Positions 8,822 to 18,065 of a stretch of 64,000 bases of DNA are shown one piece after another. How positions within the stretch are numbered: the first letter of the stretch is position 1; every line of letters starts with the position of its first letter. The position numbers were made by a program, and so were the translations under genes. Source of the stretch: JADKIH01 sp031385005 (GTDB lineage Bacteria; Bacteroidota; Bacteroidia; AKYH767-A; 2013-40CM-41-45); contig JANNBB010000051.1 in assembly GCA_031385005.1 (NCBI GenBank), positions 124,001 to 188,000 of the forward strand, given 5' to 3'. Under the pieces are notes generated by a model. That model ran no database searches, was not told the DNA's origin, and saw nothing but the letters and a program-made list of their open reading frames with translations.

Positions 8822-10420
8822 TTACTCAAATATAATTAAATAAAGTTGATCTTCTTTAATCGTATCCTTCTTTGCATTCAGATCATTGGAATACGAATAT
8901 GCTCCGATAAAATAACTTCGATCACTGGTTTTATAACCCGAACCCGGGAAAATTATATTCGCAGGGAAATCCGGAAATATTTCGGTTATGTTTTTACTTA
9001 TTGTATCTGTATTAAATCCGATTTTTTTAGCTTTGATAATAGAAAATTCTTTATTCATTTCATTTTTGTCATTATACAAGCAAAAACCATTTTGTCCTGA
9101 GTAGAATTCGGACATGGAATTAGTATAGTAATTATTCCAATTCGATGAGTTGCTCATTGTATCCACAGTATATTGTTCTTTTTCCGGTGAGTAATTAAAC
9201 CAAATGCCTGGATCGCTTTTAACTGAATGATTATTGGCTGAATTGATTGCTAAAGCCACTCCTGCTAATAGAACCATTCCAGCAATACCCAAGGCCGGCG
9301 CAATAATCATTGGCATGCCACCATTTGGTCCCGGACTATTATACATAGTAGGTATTTGTTGAAGCGAATAGAATTTAATCCAACCGGCTGAATAACTTCC
9401 ATCCTCATCAACACTAAATCCAATCGGGAAAATGGATGAATTATTGAGTTTCTTTTTATTATAAAACCCCTTTATATATTCCGGGTTTGGTGTGTTATTT
9501 TTAGCTAAGTCAACTTTAAAATTAATCAAATCGATTTCGGCGAAAGCAACTGACCAGTTGTCTGGGTCTGTTTCGTCAATTTTGAGTCCACTGTAATAAA
9601 TCTTCTCATCGCTAAATATATGCTGAACCTTGCACTTTGAAAAAACCGGTAGATCCTCTGTAATCTCCAAAAAATCTTTATTAACAATATTATACTTAAC
9701 AAAAACGGTTTTTAAGTATTTCTTTTTTTTATCCCCCGCATCTTCTAATATATTACATAAAAGAAATACATCCATTTTTTCATCATCAAAAATTACATCG
9801 ATAATATTACACAGTCTGTCCTTATATGTTAGATTTAAAGTATCAATAGAGGTCATATTTCCATTTTCCTCCAGGATTCTAAACTGAAGACTCTCTGAAA
9901 TAGGATCGACAAAATCATTATTATATGTCAGCAACGCTTTTTGTTTGCTAGTACCTACATAAGATTCGAAAACCGGATGATCGTTTTCGAGTTTTTTAAA
10001 TTGTTTAGAGTGGCTGATAAAAAATACTTCTTTTCGTTCATTGTGAAGAATCCCATCTGCGCCAATGTAAGCGGCAATTCTGAAAACATCACCGCCCATA
10101 TCACTTTTTTCATCTTCCATAAAATAAAGCATCCTACCCAGACTAAAACAATAGTCCTCCTGAGATGAATAAGATGTTTGAAGTTTACGAGGACCGTGTA
10201 TCAATGTTCCTGTCGAGTCGTAATGAAAAACAAAATGTGTAAATCCCGATTCATTATAGCCCTTATCTGCAACAATACAAAACATGTTTTCGCTTACCCA
10301 GGATATCCGGGCATAAATGAAATTTTTATCGATTTCAATTGGAATAGCTACATATTGTTGTCCGATTACATCTGAAACTAATAAAAAACAAAAGCAGAAA
10401 ATATTCTTGATTCTATTCAT
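8822..10420 (-). CDS. secreted protein of unknown function
   Basis: I do not recognise this 532-residue protein. It has a signal peptide (1-20, ending 'DVIGQ') and mostly beta-strand-like sequence with many aromatic, Asp and Asn residues. Repeated 'FxxRILEENGN', 'FVKYNIVNKDF' and 'FAEIDLINFKVD' segments suggest a beta-propeller-like fold. Unusually, an internal stretch at about 374-398 ('IIAPALGIAGMVLLAGVA') is hydrophobic enough to be a membrane helix and follows a Pro/Gly-rich 'MYNSPGPNGGMP' segment. There is no T9SS tail and no lipobox. It is a single gene with a divergent GH85 gene upstream, sharing a 211-base promoter region. Confidence 0.6.
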   Translation of the reverse strand: MNRIKNIFCFCFLLVSDVIGQQYVAIPIEIDKNFIYARISWVSENMFCIVADKGYNESGFTHFVFHYDSTGTLIHGPRKLQTSYSSQEDYCFSLGRMLYFMEDEKSDMGGDVFRIAAYIGADGILHNERKEVFFISHSKQFKKLENDHPVFESYVGTSKQKALLTYNNDFVDPISESLQFRILEENGNMTSIDTLNLTYKDRLCNIIDVIFDDEKMDVFLLCNILEDAGDKKKKYLKTVFVKYNIVNKDFLEITEDLPVFSKCKVQHIFSDEKIYYSGLKIDETDPDNWSVAFAEIDLINFKVDLAKNNTPNPEYIKGFYNKKKLNNSSIFPIGFSVDEDGSYSAGWIKFYSLQQIPTMYNSPGPNGGMPMIIAPALGIAGMVLLAGVALAINSANNHSVKSDPGIWFNYSPEKEQYTVDTMSNSSNWNNYYTNSMSEFYSGQNGFCLYNDKNEMNKEFSIIKAKKIGFNTDTISKNITEIFPDFPANIIFPGSGYKTSDRSYFIGAYSYSNDLNAKKDTIKEDQLYLIIFE

Positions 10421-10631
10421 CGATTAAGCATAAATTAGATTCAAACAATATAAACAAATTAAAAATTAGCAAAAAATCGATTATAAAATAAAAATAGCTG
10501 ATTGGTAATTAGCGAACAATGATAGAATTAAAAATCCTGTATTTTCCCATTTTTCGATTAATTTCACCATATATTTTCTCCTATTGAAAGCATTCAATTT
10601 TATTATACCTTAGTAACATAAAAATCAGCAA

Positions 10632-12551
10632 ATGAAAAACATGTTTAATTTCAGTGGTAAATTAGTTAGTTGTTTACTTATTCTTATTGCATTCGTTATC
10701 CCGTTTAAGTCCTTTTCACAGGCCGATTTAACCTTAACAATAAATGAACTACTAACTTGGCAACCATCTGTCACTAATCAGAATAATATTTCATATACGG
10801 ATCTACATCTAAGAACACACACGAAGAATTTTCAAATTATTACTGGACTCGATTCCAATGCAAAAATTCTCTACTGTCCTGACGGAATGGACAACTTCGG
10901 TCCCTATATCGATTCTGCTAATCAGTTTAATCTTTTTAATTTTTCTCATTGGCAGTACATTGATATTCTTGCATGGTTTGGCGGAAGTGCTAGTTCGCCA
11001 ATAATCATTCCGTCTAAAGCATGGATTGATGCGGCGCATAAGAATGGCGTAAAAGTAATCGGTACAGTATTTATGGCACCCGCTGTATTCGGTGGTTCAC
11101 AGGCAGCGGTTCAGAGTTTTCTCCAACAAGACAGCATCGGAAATTTTATTGCTGCAGCAAAATTAATTGAAATCGCCAATTATTATAATTTCGACGGTTG
11201 GATTCTTAATTTTGAAACGAGCGTTAACAATGCCACAGGAACATTAGCTACTTCTTTTGTAAATAAATTTGATAGTGCCTACTCAGGTGAGTTTATCTGG
11301 TATGATGCTATGTTAGCAAATGGCACTATTAGTTATCAGAATCGTTTAAATGCAAACAATGCATATTTTTTTCAACACTCAACAGGATTATTTACTAACT
11401 ATAACTGGACTCTTGCCTCAACAGTTACAAGTTCAAATACCTATGCAACAGGATTGGGGAAAAGTCCGTTTGATGTTTATACAGGTGCTGATATGTGGCC
11501 AACGCGACCTGCTCAACCTGCCTTTACCAATTATACCTGGATTGATCGAATTATTACAAACAATGTAGCTAAGACTTCCATTGCTATGTTCGCAATGAAT
11601 TTTACTTTTAATTACGGACCCTTTTCTAATTTCAATAACGACTCTTCCGATTACAATAACTTTTATTCTGCTGAACGAAAAATTTTTTCCGGTATCGACG
11701 AAGATCCTTTTACTGTTGATGCACAATGGAAGGGTCTGGTTAACTATATTCCGGTTCGTACAACAATAACTTCACTTCCGTTTCAAACAGATTTTAATAC
11801 CGGTCACGGGTTTAACTACTATGAAAACGGCAGCATCTTCCGACCGGGTTCATGGCACAATATGTCACATCAGTCTATTTTACCGTCCTGGACATTTTAT
11901 AAGAACGGTTTAAATACGAGCTACGATTTCAATGATGCTTACAATGGCGGTTCGTCCCTTTCAATAACATCGAGTGCTGCTGATACAGATACAATGCCAT
12001 TATTTTCCACCGTTTTTACCACATCTTCAAATGTATTATCGACTGAAATTGCAATCAAATCCGCTTCCGTTTCTTCTATTGATTCAATTGCTCTCGAACT
12101 TAAAATGAAAAACAATATGCCATCACGAACAACTGTTTTGCATCCGGTGTTAAATGGAAACTGGGAAGTTCTCACAGGTAATATTTCCAATACAGGTTTA
12201 ACAGATACCATTATTGCTGTTAACTTGATTATTTTTTCTTCGGGAGGATATAATTTAAATGTGGGAATGCTCAAAGTTGACAGCAATGCCATCAACTCTG
12301 TTAGCAGCATCGATAAACAATCCTCTGCTTTCAGCATTTTTCAGGATACATCTGACGGACTTATTGAAATAAGAAATGTGAGCAATCTGGATGGTCAAAT
12401 AAATATATTTGATTTGAAAGGAAGTCGGATTATATCAGAAACGATAAATAAATTTTCTATTCGACAAATTACGCTTCGCGGAAACAGTGTTTATATTTAT
12501 GAAATCGTTGCGGGAAAAGAAGTCAAGCAAGGAAAAATATTTGTACATTAA
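10632..12551 (+). CDS. GH85 endo-beta-N-acetylglucosaminidase, T9SS sorted
   Basis: Mannosyl-glycoprotein endo-beta-N-acetylglucosaminidase (ENGase) of 639 residues. A signal peptide (1-30) precedes a GH85 TIM barrel at about 40-370, which carries 'FDGWILNFET' with N193 and E195. In GH85 these are the Asn that positions the substrate N-acetyl group and the acid/base Glu. 'IDILAWFGG', 'GVKVIGTVF' and 'WYDAMLANG' are further family signatures. A beta-sandwich region (390-560) follows, then a C-terminal T9SS-like domain ('INIFDLKGSRII', 'GNSVYIYEI'). The enzyme hydrolyses the chitobiose core of N-glycans, leaving one GlcNAc on Asn. It converges on the cutC/aspartylglucosaminidase pair with a 46-base gap, so substrate and product enzymes are neighbours. 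Confidence 0.9.
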   Translation: MKNMFNFSGKLVSCLLILIAFVIPFKSFSQADLTLTINELLTWQPSVTNQNNISYTDLHLRTHTKNFQIITGLDSNAKILYCPDGMDNFGPYIDSANQFNLFNFSHWQYIDILAWFGGSASSPIIIPSKAWIDAAHKNGVKVIGTVFMAPAVFGGSQAAVQSFLQQDSIGNFIAAAKLIEIANYYNFDGWILNFETSVNNATGTLATSFVNKFDSAYSGEFIWYDAMLANGTISYQNRLNANNAYFFQHSTGLFTNYNWTLASTVTSSNTYATGLGKSPFDVYTGADMWPTRPAQPAFTNYTWIDRIITNNVAKTSIAMFAMNFTFNYGPFSNFNNDSSDYNNFYSAERKIFSGIDEDPFTVDAQWKGLVNYIPVRTTITSLPFQTDFNTGHGFNYYENGSIFRPGSWHNMSHQSILPSWTFYKNGLNTSYDFNDAYNGGSSLSITSSAADTDTMPLFSTVFTTSSNVLSTEIAIKSASVSSIDSIALELKMKNNMPSRTTVLHPVLNGNWEVLTGNISNTGLTDTIIAVNLIIFSSGGYNLNVGMLKVDSNAINSVSSIDKQSSAFSIFQDTSDGLIEIRNVSNLDGQINIFDLKGSRIISETINKFSIRQITLRGNSVYIYEIVAGKEVKQGKIFVH

Positions 12552-12597
12552 AAATTGATCTACTTGGAATACACTATGAATTGAAAACGCATACCGA

Positions 12598-13341
12598 TCA
12601 GGTAAGTTCATCAATAATTTTCCTGACTTGTTTGATTACATCAGCATCGGTAACGTCAAATGTAGAATCATCATTTATTTGTACTCCCATAACAACAGAA
12701 GAGTGCTTGTGTGAATTTTCGGAATTTTTTTTCTTTTTTCCTGACAGATGGATTGCAGTTACTCCGGAAGTACATATAGCTGCTACATTTCCCGGATTTA
12801 TTCCGGCTCCGGCAATAATTTGAATTTTATTTTGCGATAGTTTTACTAATTCCGAAATTAATTTTAATCCGACAAATGCATCAGATGCCTGGCCGGATGA
12901 AAGTAGTCTGTCTACTTTTAATTCCAACAAACGATTAAAAGACTCATAAGGATTCGCGGCTAAATCGAAAGCCCTGTGAAAGGTGAAAGGAAGAGGATAA
13001 GATACTTCAAGCAATTCTTTTGTTCTCTCCATATCAATCTCCAGATTAGTTGTGAGTATTCCGGAAACTATACCGGCAGCTCCGGCATTTTTAAAAAAGA
13101 TAATTTCCTTCAACATCATTTCGAATTCCATTTTCGAATAATTGAAATCTCCTTCGCGAGGACGAATCATGACAACAACTTCCATTCCTATATTTGAAAC
13201 TGCATCGAACATAGCCGGGGAAGGTGTGAGACCTCCCAGCCGGAGGGCTGAGCATAATTCTATTCTGTCTGCTCCACCTTGTTTTGCCGATTGAACAGAT
13301 TCAATATTTCCACAGGGAACTTCTAAAATCATTTTCATCAT
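12598..13341 (-). CDS. cutC: CutC family protein
   Basis: TIM-barrel protein of 247 residues, full length for the CutC family. Signatures: 'LEVPCGNIESVQSAKQGGADRIELC' near the N-terminus, 'VMIRPREGDFNYS', 'FHRAFD' and 'IIAGAGINPGNV'. CutC was named for copper tolerance in E. coli, but its biochemical role is unsettled and its barrel resembles enzymes. Here its ATG overlaps the stop codon of the aspartylglucosaminidase gene (ATGA, 13338-13341), so the two are translationally coupled. That context points to a role in sugar or glycoasparagine metabolism rather than copper handling; this is inference. It has no signal peptide, so it is cytosolic. Confidence 0.92.
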   Translation of the reverse strand: MMKMILEVPCGNIESVQSAKQGGADRIELCSALRLGGLTPSPAMFDAVSNIGMEVVVMIRPREGDFNYSKMEFEMMLKEIIFFKNAGAAGIVSGILTTNLEIDMERTKELLEVSYPLPFTFHRAFDLAANPYESFNRLLELKVDRLLSSGQASDAFVGLKLISELVKLSQNKIQIIAGAGINPGNVAAICTSGVTAIHLSGKKKKNSENSHKHSSVVMGVQINDDSTFDVTDADVIKQVRKIIDELT

Positions 13342-14315
13342 TTATAATAACTCTTTCCGTCTTCTAAATTATTTTTATTTACAGGACTGTAGATAGCAAA
13401 ATTGAATCCCGGTTGCAAACAATAAGCACCATATTCACCTTTTTTGTTCAAAGCAAGAAAGCCAACCTGTAAAGTTTTCGATCGCTCCGGCTGTTTCTTA
13501 ACAATACGTTCTACAGCTTCTCTGCAGGCGTCTTCGGGAGAATGGCCTTGTCTCATCAGCTCGACAACTAAATGCGAGCCGCAGATTCGAATTACCTCTT
13601 CACCTACTCCTGTTGATGTTGCGGCACCGACTTCATTATCGACATACAATCCCGCACCAATTATGGGAGAATCACCCACACGTCCGTGAAGCTTATAAGA
13701 CATGCCACTTGTTGTACATGCGCCGGAGAGGTTACCTGATGAATCCAAAGCAATCATTCCGATTGTATCATGATTTTCAAAATTAACAATAGGTTTATAT
13801 TCAGATTTTTTTAACCACTCCTTCCAGGCTTTTTCGGATTCCGGAGTAAGGAGTTTTACTTTTTTGAAACCGTTATCTAAAGCAAAATGAAGAGCCCCTT
13901 CTCCTACGAGCATCACGTGTGGCGTTTTTTCCATTACCATGCGAGCGACAGAAATAGGGTGCATAATATGTTCGAGAAAAGCAACGGAGCCGCAATTTGA
14001 ATTTTCATCCATGATGCAAGCATCCAATGTAACACGACCGTCTCTGTCAGGTAAGCCGCCATAACCAACGGTATTGACATTCGGGTCGGCTTCGGGGATT
14101 CGCACACCGGCCTCAACAGCATCGAGTGAACGACCTCCTTTTGACAAAATCTTCCAGGCCTCTTCGTTGGCGGGAACACCGTGATTCCATGTAGAAATGA
14201 CGATTGGTTTTACTGCATCCGTGGTAGAAATGGTTTTTCCGGTGAGCGACTTTATGGAAAGTACAGAGGCGGCTAATGTGGTAATTTTTATAAAATCACG
14301 GCGACTTGTGGACAT
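13338..14315 (-). CDS. N4-(beta-N-acetylglucosaminyl)-L-asparaginase (aspartylglucosaminidase)
   Basis: Ntn-hydrolase of 325 residues that splits the GlcNAc-Asn bond of glycoasparagines. The precursor self-cleaves before T184 in 'ENHDTIGMIALD', making T184 the N-terminal nucleophile of the beta chain; 'GACTTSGMSYKLHGRVGDSPIIGAG' is the classic substrate-binding region. The N-terminus 'STSRRDFIKITTLAASVLS' has a twin-Arg motif and a hydrophobic stretch, so export by Tat to the periplasm is likely, as in the Elizabethkingia enzyme. It is followed by cutC with a 4-base overlap and faces the GH85 gene. Together GH85 and this enzyme can strip an N-glycan and release Asn from the remaining GlcNAc-Asn. 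Confidence 0.95.
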   Translation of the reverse strand: MSTSRRDFIKITTLAASVLSIKSLTGKTISTTDAVKPIVISTWNHGVPANEEAWKILSKGGRSLDAVEAGVRIPEADPNVNTVGYGGLPDRDGRVTLDACIMDENSNCGSVAFLEHIMHPISVARMVMEKTPHVMLVGEGALHFALDNGFKKVKLLTPESEKAWKEWLKKSEYKPIVNFENHDTIGMIALDSSGNLSGACTTSGMSYKLHGRVGDSPIIGAGLYVDNEVGAATSTGVGEEVIRICGSHLVVELMRQGHSPEDACREAVERIVKKQPERSKTLQVGFLALNKKGEYGAYCLQPGFNFAIYSPVNKNNLEDGKSYYK

Positions 14316-14426
14316 AGTGGGTTAATTTATCTGTTTTATGAATACACAAACTTAAGATTTATCCTGATAAATATTCAATTTATTGAGTATCGTAATATAT
14401 GTTGAATGGGTCTAATTTTTTTCCAA

Positions 14427-14459
14427 TTTAACTTTCCTTTTAAATAAATTTTATATTTG
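14427..14459 (+). promoter_or_regulatory. candidate promoter of the S8 peptidase gene
   Basis: TATATTTG at 14452-14459 matches the Bacteroidota -7 consensus TAnnTTTG exactly. A TTTA at 14427-14430, 21 bases upstream, is a near match to the -33 TTTG. Transcription from about 14466 would give a ~74-base leader before the ATG at 14540. Confidence 0.45.
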
Positions 14460-14539
14460 TAAAGCCATTACACACATCAAAAACCATCGTTTCGGTTGCA
14501 CAGAGAATAAATCAATTTAAACTCCTAAAACACAAAATC

Positions 14540-16069
14540 ATGAAAACATTAAAATTATTATTATCGGGATTTTTATTAATATTTTTCTCCTGTAGTCAAG
14601 AAAAATTGGATACAAATCCGGTTAGTCATGATGTATTGGTATATAAAAACATTTTACAACCGGTACCTGATAAGGATGCATATTCGCCGGATAAAATAAA
14701 ACAAACGGTCATCACTGAATTAAACAACAATAATGATTTTCGATGGTCAAATTTCGATGTACATTTTATTTGGAGTGCAGCACAAGTTACCAAGTTAGTT
14801 GCAATCGGTTATATGCCGGTTGATTTTAAAAATATTGATGAGAAAATTCATAGTATAGATATTTCTTCAGAGGCATGGAAGTCGGTACATGATGCGTTGA
14901 TTGAAACAGTATTAACTGATTTGAATCAACAAGGAACCAAAAAACTAGAGAAAGAGGACATCCTGTATGAAGACGACAACGTGCTTCCCATTATTATTTT
15001 TCGTCTGACAGACAAATATGCAATAACGCATTTACAAAATTTAAAAAATGTACGTTACGTTGAACCGTATGGATACTGGCCGGACGATCAAAGCCGATCG
15101 ACTTCCGGTTGCAGTGCTTCGACTACTGCTCTCAATGCAAGTGATTATTCTACAATATTACCGAATTGTATTTTACCATGGAATTATACAAACCTGAACA
15201 TTCCTTCGGCTTGGAATATTGCTACCGGTGAAAACATTCAAGTCGGAGTAATTGATGGAGGAATTAGTAGTTCACAGACATTATTGAACGGACAATTTAA
15301 CTCAGGTTATTCCAATAATGCACGAACAATAACTACCGATTATACTTACGGCACTTCCGCATTTACTTCTTGTACGCATGGCACTTCCATGTGTGGTTTG
15401 ATTGCCGGACCCCGTAATGACCAAAACGGAGTTACCGGAGTAGCTTATAAATCCAATCTACATTTCATTCATGGTTGTGAAGATGTAGTATTGGATCAAT
15501 CGAGTGAATTAAGCGGTGTAAAAAATGCACTTGTTAAAATGGGGAATTTGCCCAACCTGCGTATTATTAGCATGTCGATAGGCACACCTTTTTATAGTGG
15601 AGTACTAAACGATGGGGTTAATTATGCTTATGGAAAAGGAAAAATGATTTTTGCTGCAGCCGGAACATCTTTTAGCTGGACTAGCTGGTGGGGAGTTGTT
15701 TATCCGGCTGCTCTCGCAAAATGTATTGCTGTTACAGGAGTTAAAGAAAATGGAAATACGTGTTCAAGTTGCCATGAAGGTAGCCAGGTAAAATTTACAA
15801 TTCCAATGGAGAGAAATACAAACAGTAACAGAAATAGTCTGTCATTACCTTATTCAGGTGTAACATCAACGTATATCGGTGGTTCATCATGTGCTACTTC
15901 AACGGCTGCCGGAATTGCAGCATTAGTATGGTCGGTAAAACCGGCTTTGACGCGTTCTCAGATTTTAGACTGCCTTAAAAATACAGCACAGTTTCCCGGA
16001 GGTGTAAACAATCATGGTTATGGGAATATGAATGCTTTAGCGGCGGTTACCCTGGCGCAAACACTATAA
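14540..16069 (+). CDS. S8 subtilisin-like peptidase lipoprotein
   Basis: Subtilase of 509 residues with a lipobox ('IFFS-C18'), so it is membrane anchored. Residues 20-185 act as a propeptide-like region. The catalytic triad is D239 ('VIDGGIS'), H280 ('CTHGTSMCG') and S450 ('GGSSCATSTAAGIAAL'). The position that normally holds the oxyanion-hole Asn ('AAGN') reads 'AAAGT' (T376). The domain carries several Cys residues (191, 210, 278, 285, 313, 395, 408, 411, 451), unusual for the family, which could form disulfides or a metal site ('CSSCHEG', 408-414). No T9SS tail. A terminator follows and it converges on the 16188 gene. Confidence 0.88.
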   Translation: MKTLKLLLSGFLLIFFSCSQEKLDTNPVSHDVLVYKNILQPVPDKDAYSPDKIKQTVITELNNNNDFRWSNFDVHFIWSAAQVTKLVAIGYMPVDFKNIDEKIHSIDISSEAWKSVHDALIETVLTDLNQQGTKKLEKEDILYEDDNVLPIIIFRLTDKYAITHLQNLKNVRYVEPYGYWPDDQSRSTSGCSASTTALNASDYSTILPNCILPWNYTNLNIPSAWNIATGENIQVGVIDGGISSSQTLLNGQFNSGYSNNARTITTDYTYGTSAFTSCTHGTSMCGLIAGPRNDQNGVTGVAYKSNLHFIHGCEDVVLDQSSELSGVKNALVKMGNLPNLRIISMSIGTPFYSGVLNDGVNYAYGKGKMIFAAAGTSFSWTSWWGVVYPAALAKCIAVTGVKENGNTCSSCHEGSQVKFTIPMERNTNSNRNSLSLPYSGVTSTYIGGSSCATSTAAGIAALVWSVKPALTRSQILDCLKNTAQFPGGVNNHGYGNMNALAAVTLAQTL

Positions 16070-16098
16070 TTCAATTTAAGTAAAGTTCCTGTTTACTT

Positions 16099-16136
16099 AA
16101 AAAGGCATCATGAAATAAAAATCATGATGCCTTTTT
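16099..16136. terminator. bidirectional intrinsic terminator
   Basis: Perfect 15-base arms (16099-16113 and 16122-16136) with a core GGCATCATGA, flanked by A5 on the left and T5 on the right, so it can stop transcription from both strands. It lies between the convergent S8 peptidase and propeller genes. Confidence 0.88.
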
Positions 16137-16187
16137 ACTTAATTAATGTTACTTGTAATTTTTATCTATAAAGTAACTTTAGTAACT

Positions 16188-17798
16188 TCAGTTATTTTTT
16201 ACAACCTTAAAAGTTTGTCGTTGATTATTAGAAATGACATCCAGTATATACATACCTGTAGTCCACTTTGCGCCTAATTCAATTACCGCTTCCGAAGTTG
16301 TCCGTTCTTCAACTAATTTACCTGTGAAGTCAAAGACCCTTATGAATATCAATTCACGATTAACATTTAAATTTTGAAAAAGTGTAAATGAATCGCTGAA
16401 TGGATTTGGAAAAACATTCGTTGATCCAAGAACAATAGAAGGATTAATTTGATCTGCTTCATCGGCACGCAACTTCGTAGGGAATCCCAATTGTATGAAC
16501 TTTTCAAGGCCGATATCCAAATTAGATCCATTAAATTCTGTTAGGCCTACATAAACACTGTCTGCATCAAGTAAAATTGAATTGACTTTATTTTCTGTTG
16601 TAGATAGATCGTATCCTGCTTCGCTCCAGCTTCTTAATCCGGTTGCTTGTGAAACTCTTGTGACAAACCACTTGTGATCACCCAGTAAAGCGCCAACATT
16701 ATTCGTTCCGCCGATGTAAATATCCCCGCTTGCTCCTCCCGTAATTGCACATTCAAGAGATTCATCAATAGTCGTGCTGGTGTATGGAATATCATCCGGG
16801 TGAGTAAAGTAAATAACAGCACCTGTGGACCTATCCAGTTTATTTACAAATATCCGGCTCGTTTCATTTGAGGGTGAAACGTTATAAAAATCATAACGCA
16901 CACCAATAAATATCGGATTCCAAGCCGGATCAAATAAAATAAATTGAGCTCTGGCACCGCAACATCCACCGGCAGTAGCGACATGCCTGTTCCATTGATG
17001 AACACCTGCGGAATTAAATTTGGTTGCAGAAATATTGGCAGTAGTAAGTCCAAAACCATAAACTTCTCCAAAGACATATACATTTTGGGAAGGATCAATA
17101 GCTAGTTTATAAACCTGATCTCTTCCGCCCAATAATCCTTCACCGTAAGTGATGGCCCAGACTAAAACTCCTGCGCTATTCAATTTAACAATGTTCATAT
17201 CCGTTTCATGTTCCGGAACATTTCCACCGATATAAATATTTCCGGATGCGTCAATGACGACATCGCTTGCTTCAAATCCGGTTGTGTGATTGTACTGAAA
17301 GCGCAGACTTCCATTCCCCTGCTTATACTTTGCGGCATATAATCCGGTAGTTTTTACTCCGCCGATTACGGGATCTCCGCTAGTTGTAAGTCGTAAGTTG
17401 GCGACAGTGCCTGCTGCAGTCGCTGACCATTTGTGTTTTAATGCGGGATTAAACTTCATCAATACCGTGTCTCCACTAACGCTGCAAACAACATATGTGT
17501 TTGGGTTATCGTCTTGTGCAATAAATAAAACCGGACCCGGAAGAACAATATCGGAAAGCTTCGAACTCATAAGGTTTCCCGCACCATCATAACAACGTTT
17601 TATTAAACGCTGCCCACCGGTTAAATCAGTAGTCGCTGTGATACAAAATTGTCCGGCATCGTTTCTAATAACTTTGAGCGTTTTGTCGTTAGAAAGGCCA
17701 TTGTAAAATCTTCCCCAATCAAAATAAAGGGCACTGGAGTTCTGCGAAAGCAGCGTAAAGAGAACAACTGTTGCTAATTGAATAAATTTTGTTTTCAT
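16188..17798 (-). CDS. beta-propeller repeat protein, T9SS sorted
   Basis: Secreted protein of 536 residues. A signal peptide (1-23) is followed by repeats of the form 'DASGNIYIGG' and 'KLNSAGVLVWAITYGEG', one per propeller blade (SBBP-like), spaced by about 45-60 residues. The C-terminal T9SS type A domain begins at 'VFPNPFSDSF' and ends 'GMYILDVISNNQRQTFKVVKNN'. A Cys pair 'GGCCGAR' sits in one blade. No enzyme motif is seen; members of this class are generally surface or released proteins of unknown ligand. It shares the repeat style with the proteins at 55299 and 60638. Confidence 0.85.
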   Translation of the reverse strand: MKTKFIQLATVVLFTLLSQNSSALYFDWGRFYNGLSNDKTLKVIRNDAGQFCITATTDLTGGQRLIKRCYDGAGNLMSSKLSDIVLPGPVLFIAQDDNPNTYVVCSVSGDTVLMKFNPALKHKWSATAAGTVANLRLTTSGDPVIGGVKTTGLYAAKYKQGNGSLRFQYNHTTGFEASDVVIDASGNIYIGGNVPEHETDMNIVKLNSAGVLVWAITYGEGLLGGRDQVYKLAIDPSQNVYVFGEVYGFGLTTANISATKFNSAGVHQWNRHVATAGGCCGARAQFILFDPAWNPIFIGVRYDFYNVSPSNETSRIFVNKLDRSTGAVIYFTHPDDIPYTSTTIDESLECAITGGASGDIYIGGTNNVGALLGDHKWFVTRVSQATGLRSWSEAGYDLSTTENKVNSILLDADSVYVGLTEFNGSNLDIGLEKFIQLGFPTKLRADEADQINPSIVLGSTNVFPNPFSDSFTLFQNLNVNRELIFIRVFDFTGKLVEERTTSEAVIELGAKWTTGMYILDVISNNQRQTFKVVKNN

Positions 17799-18065
17799 GT
17801 TTTTGATTTTTTTTGGTTAATAAAAATAAATAGAACGAAAATATTGCAAAGAAGAGTTATACTAATTTCTTTTACTCTGATAAAAAGGATTTTAAAAATT
17901 CTGAAAGCATTAACAAGTTACTAAATGTTTTGTGTGTTTTTCAAAATAATGTTAGATACCGTTTTTTTTATAAGTCAAGCCTCTATTGTTAAAAAAAGTT
18001 TCGAAAAAATGTGTCTTATTTGAACAATTTTTCAATGCCCTTTTTATATTGATCTTTTTCGTTGA

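Noticed and set aside
12581..12823. Plus-strand ORF antisense to the end of cutC
   Set aside because: It lies over a well-conserved CutC frame, and its composition is that of a reverse-complement shadow.
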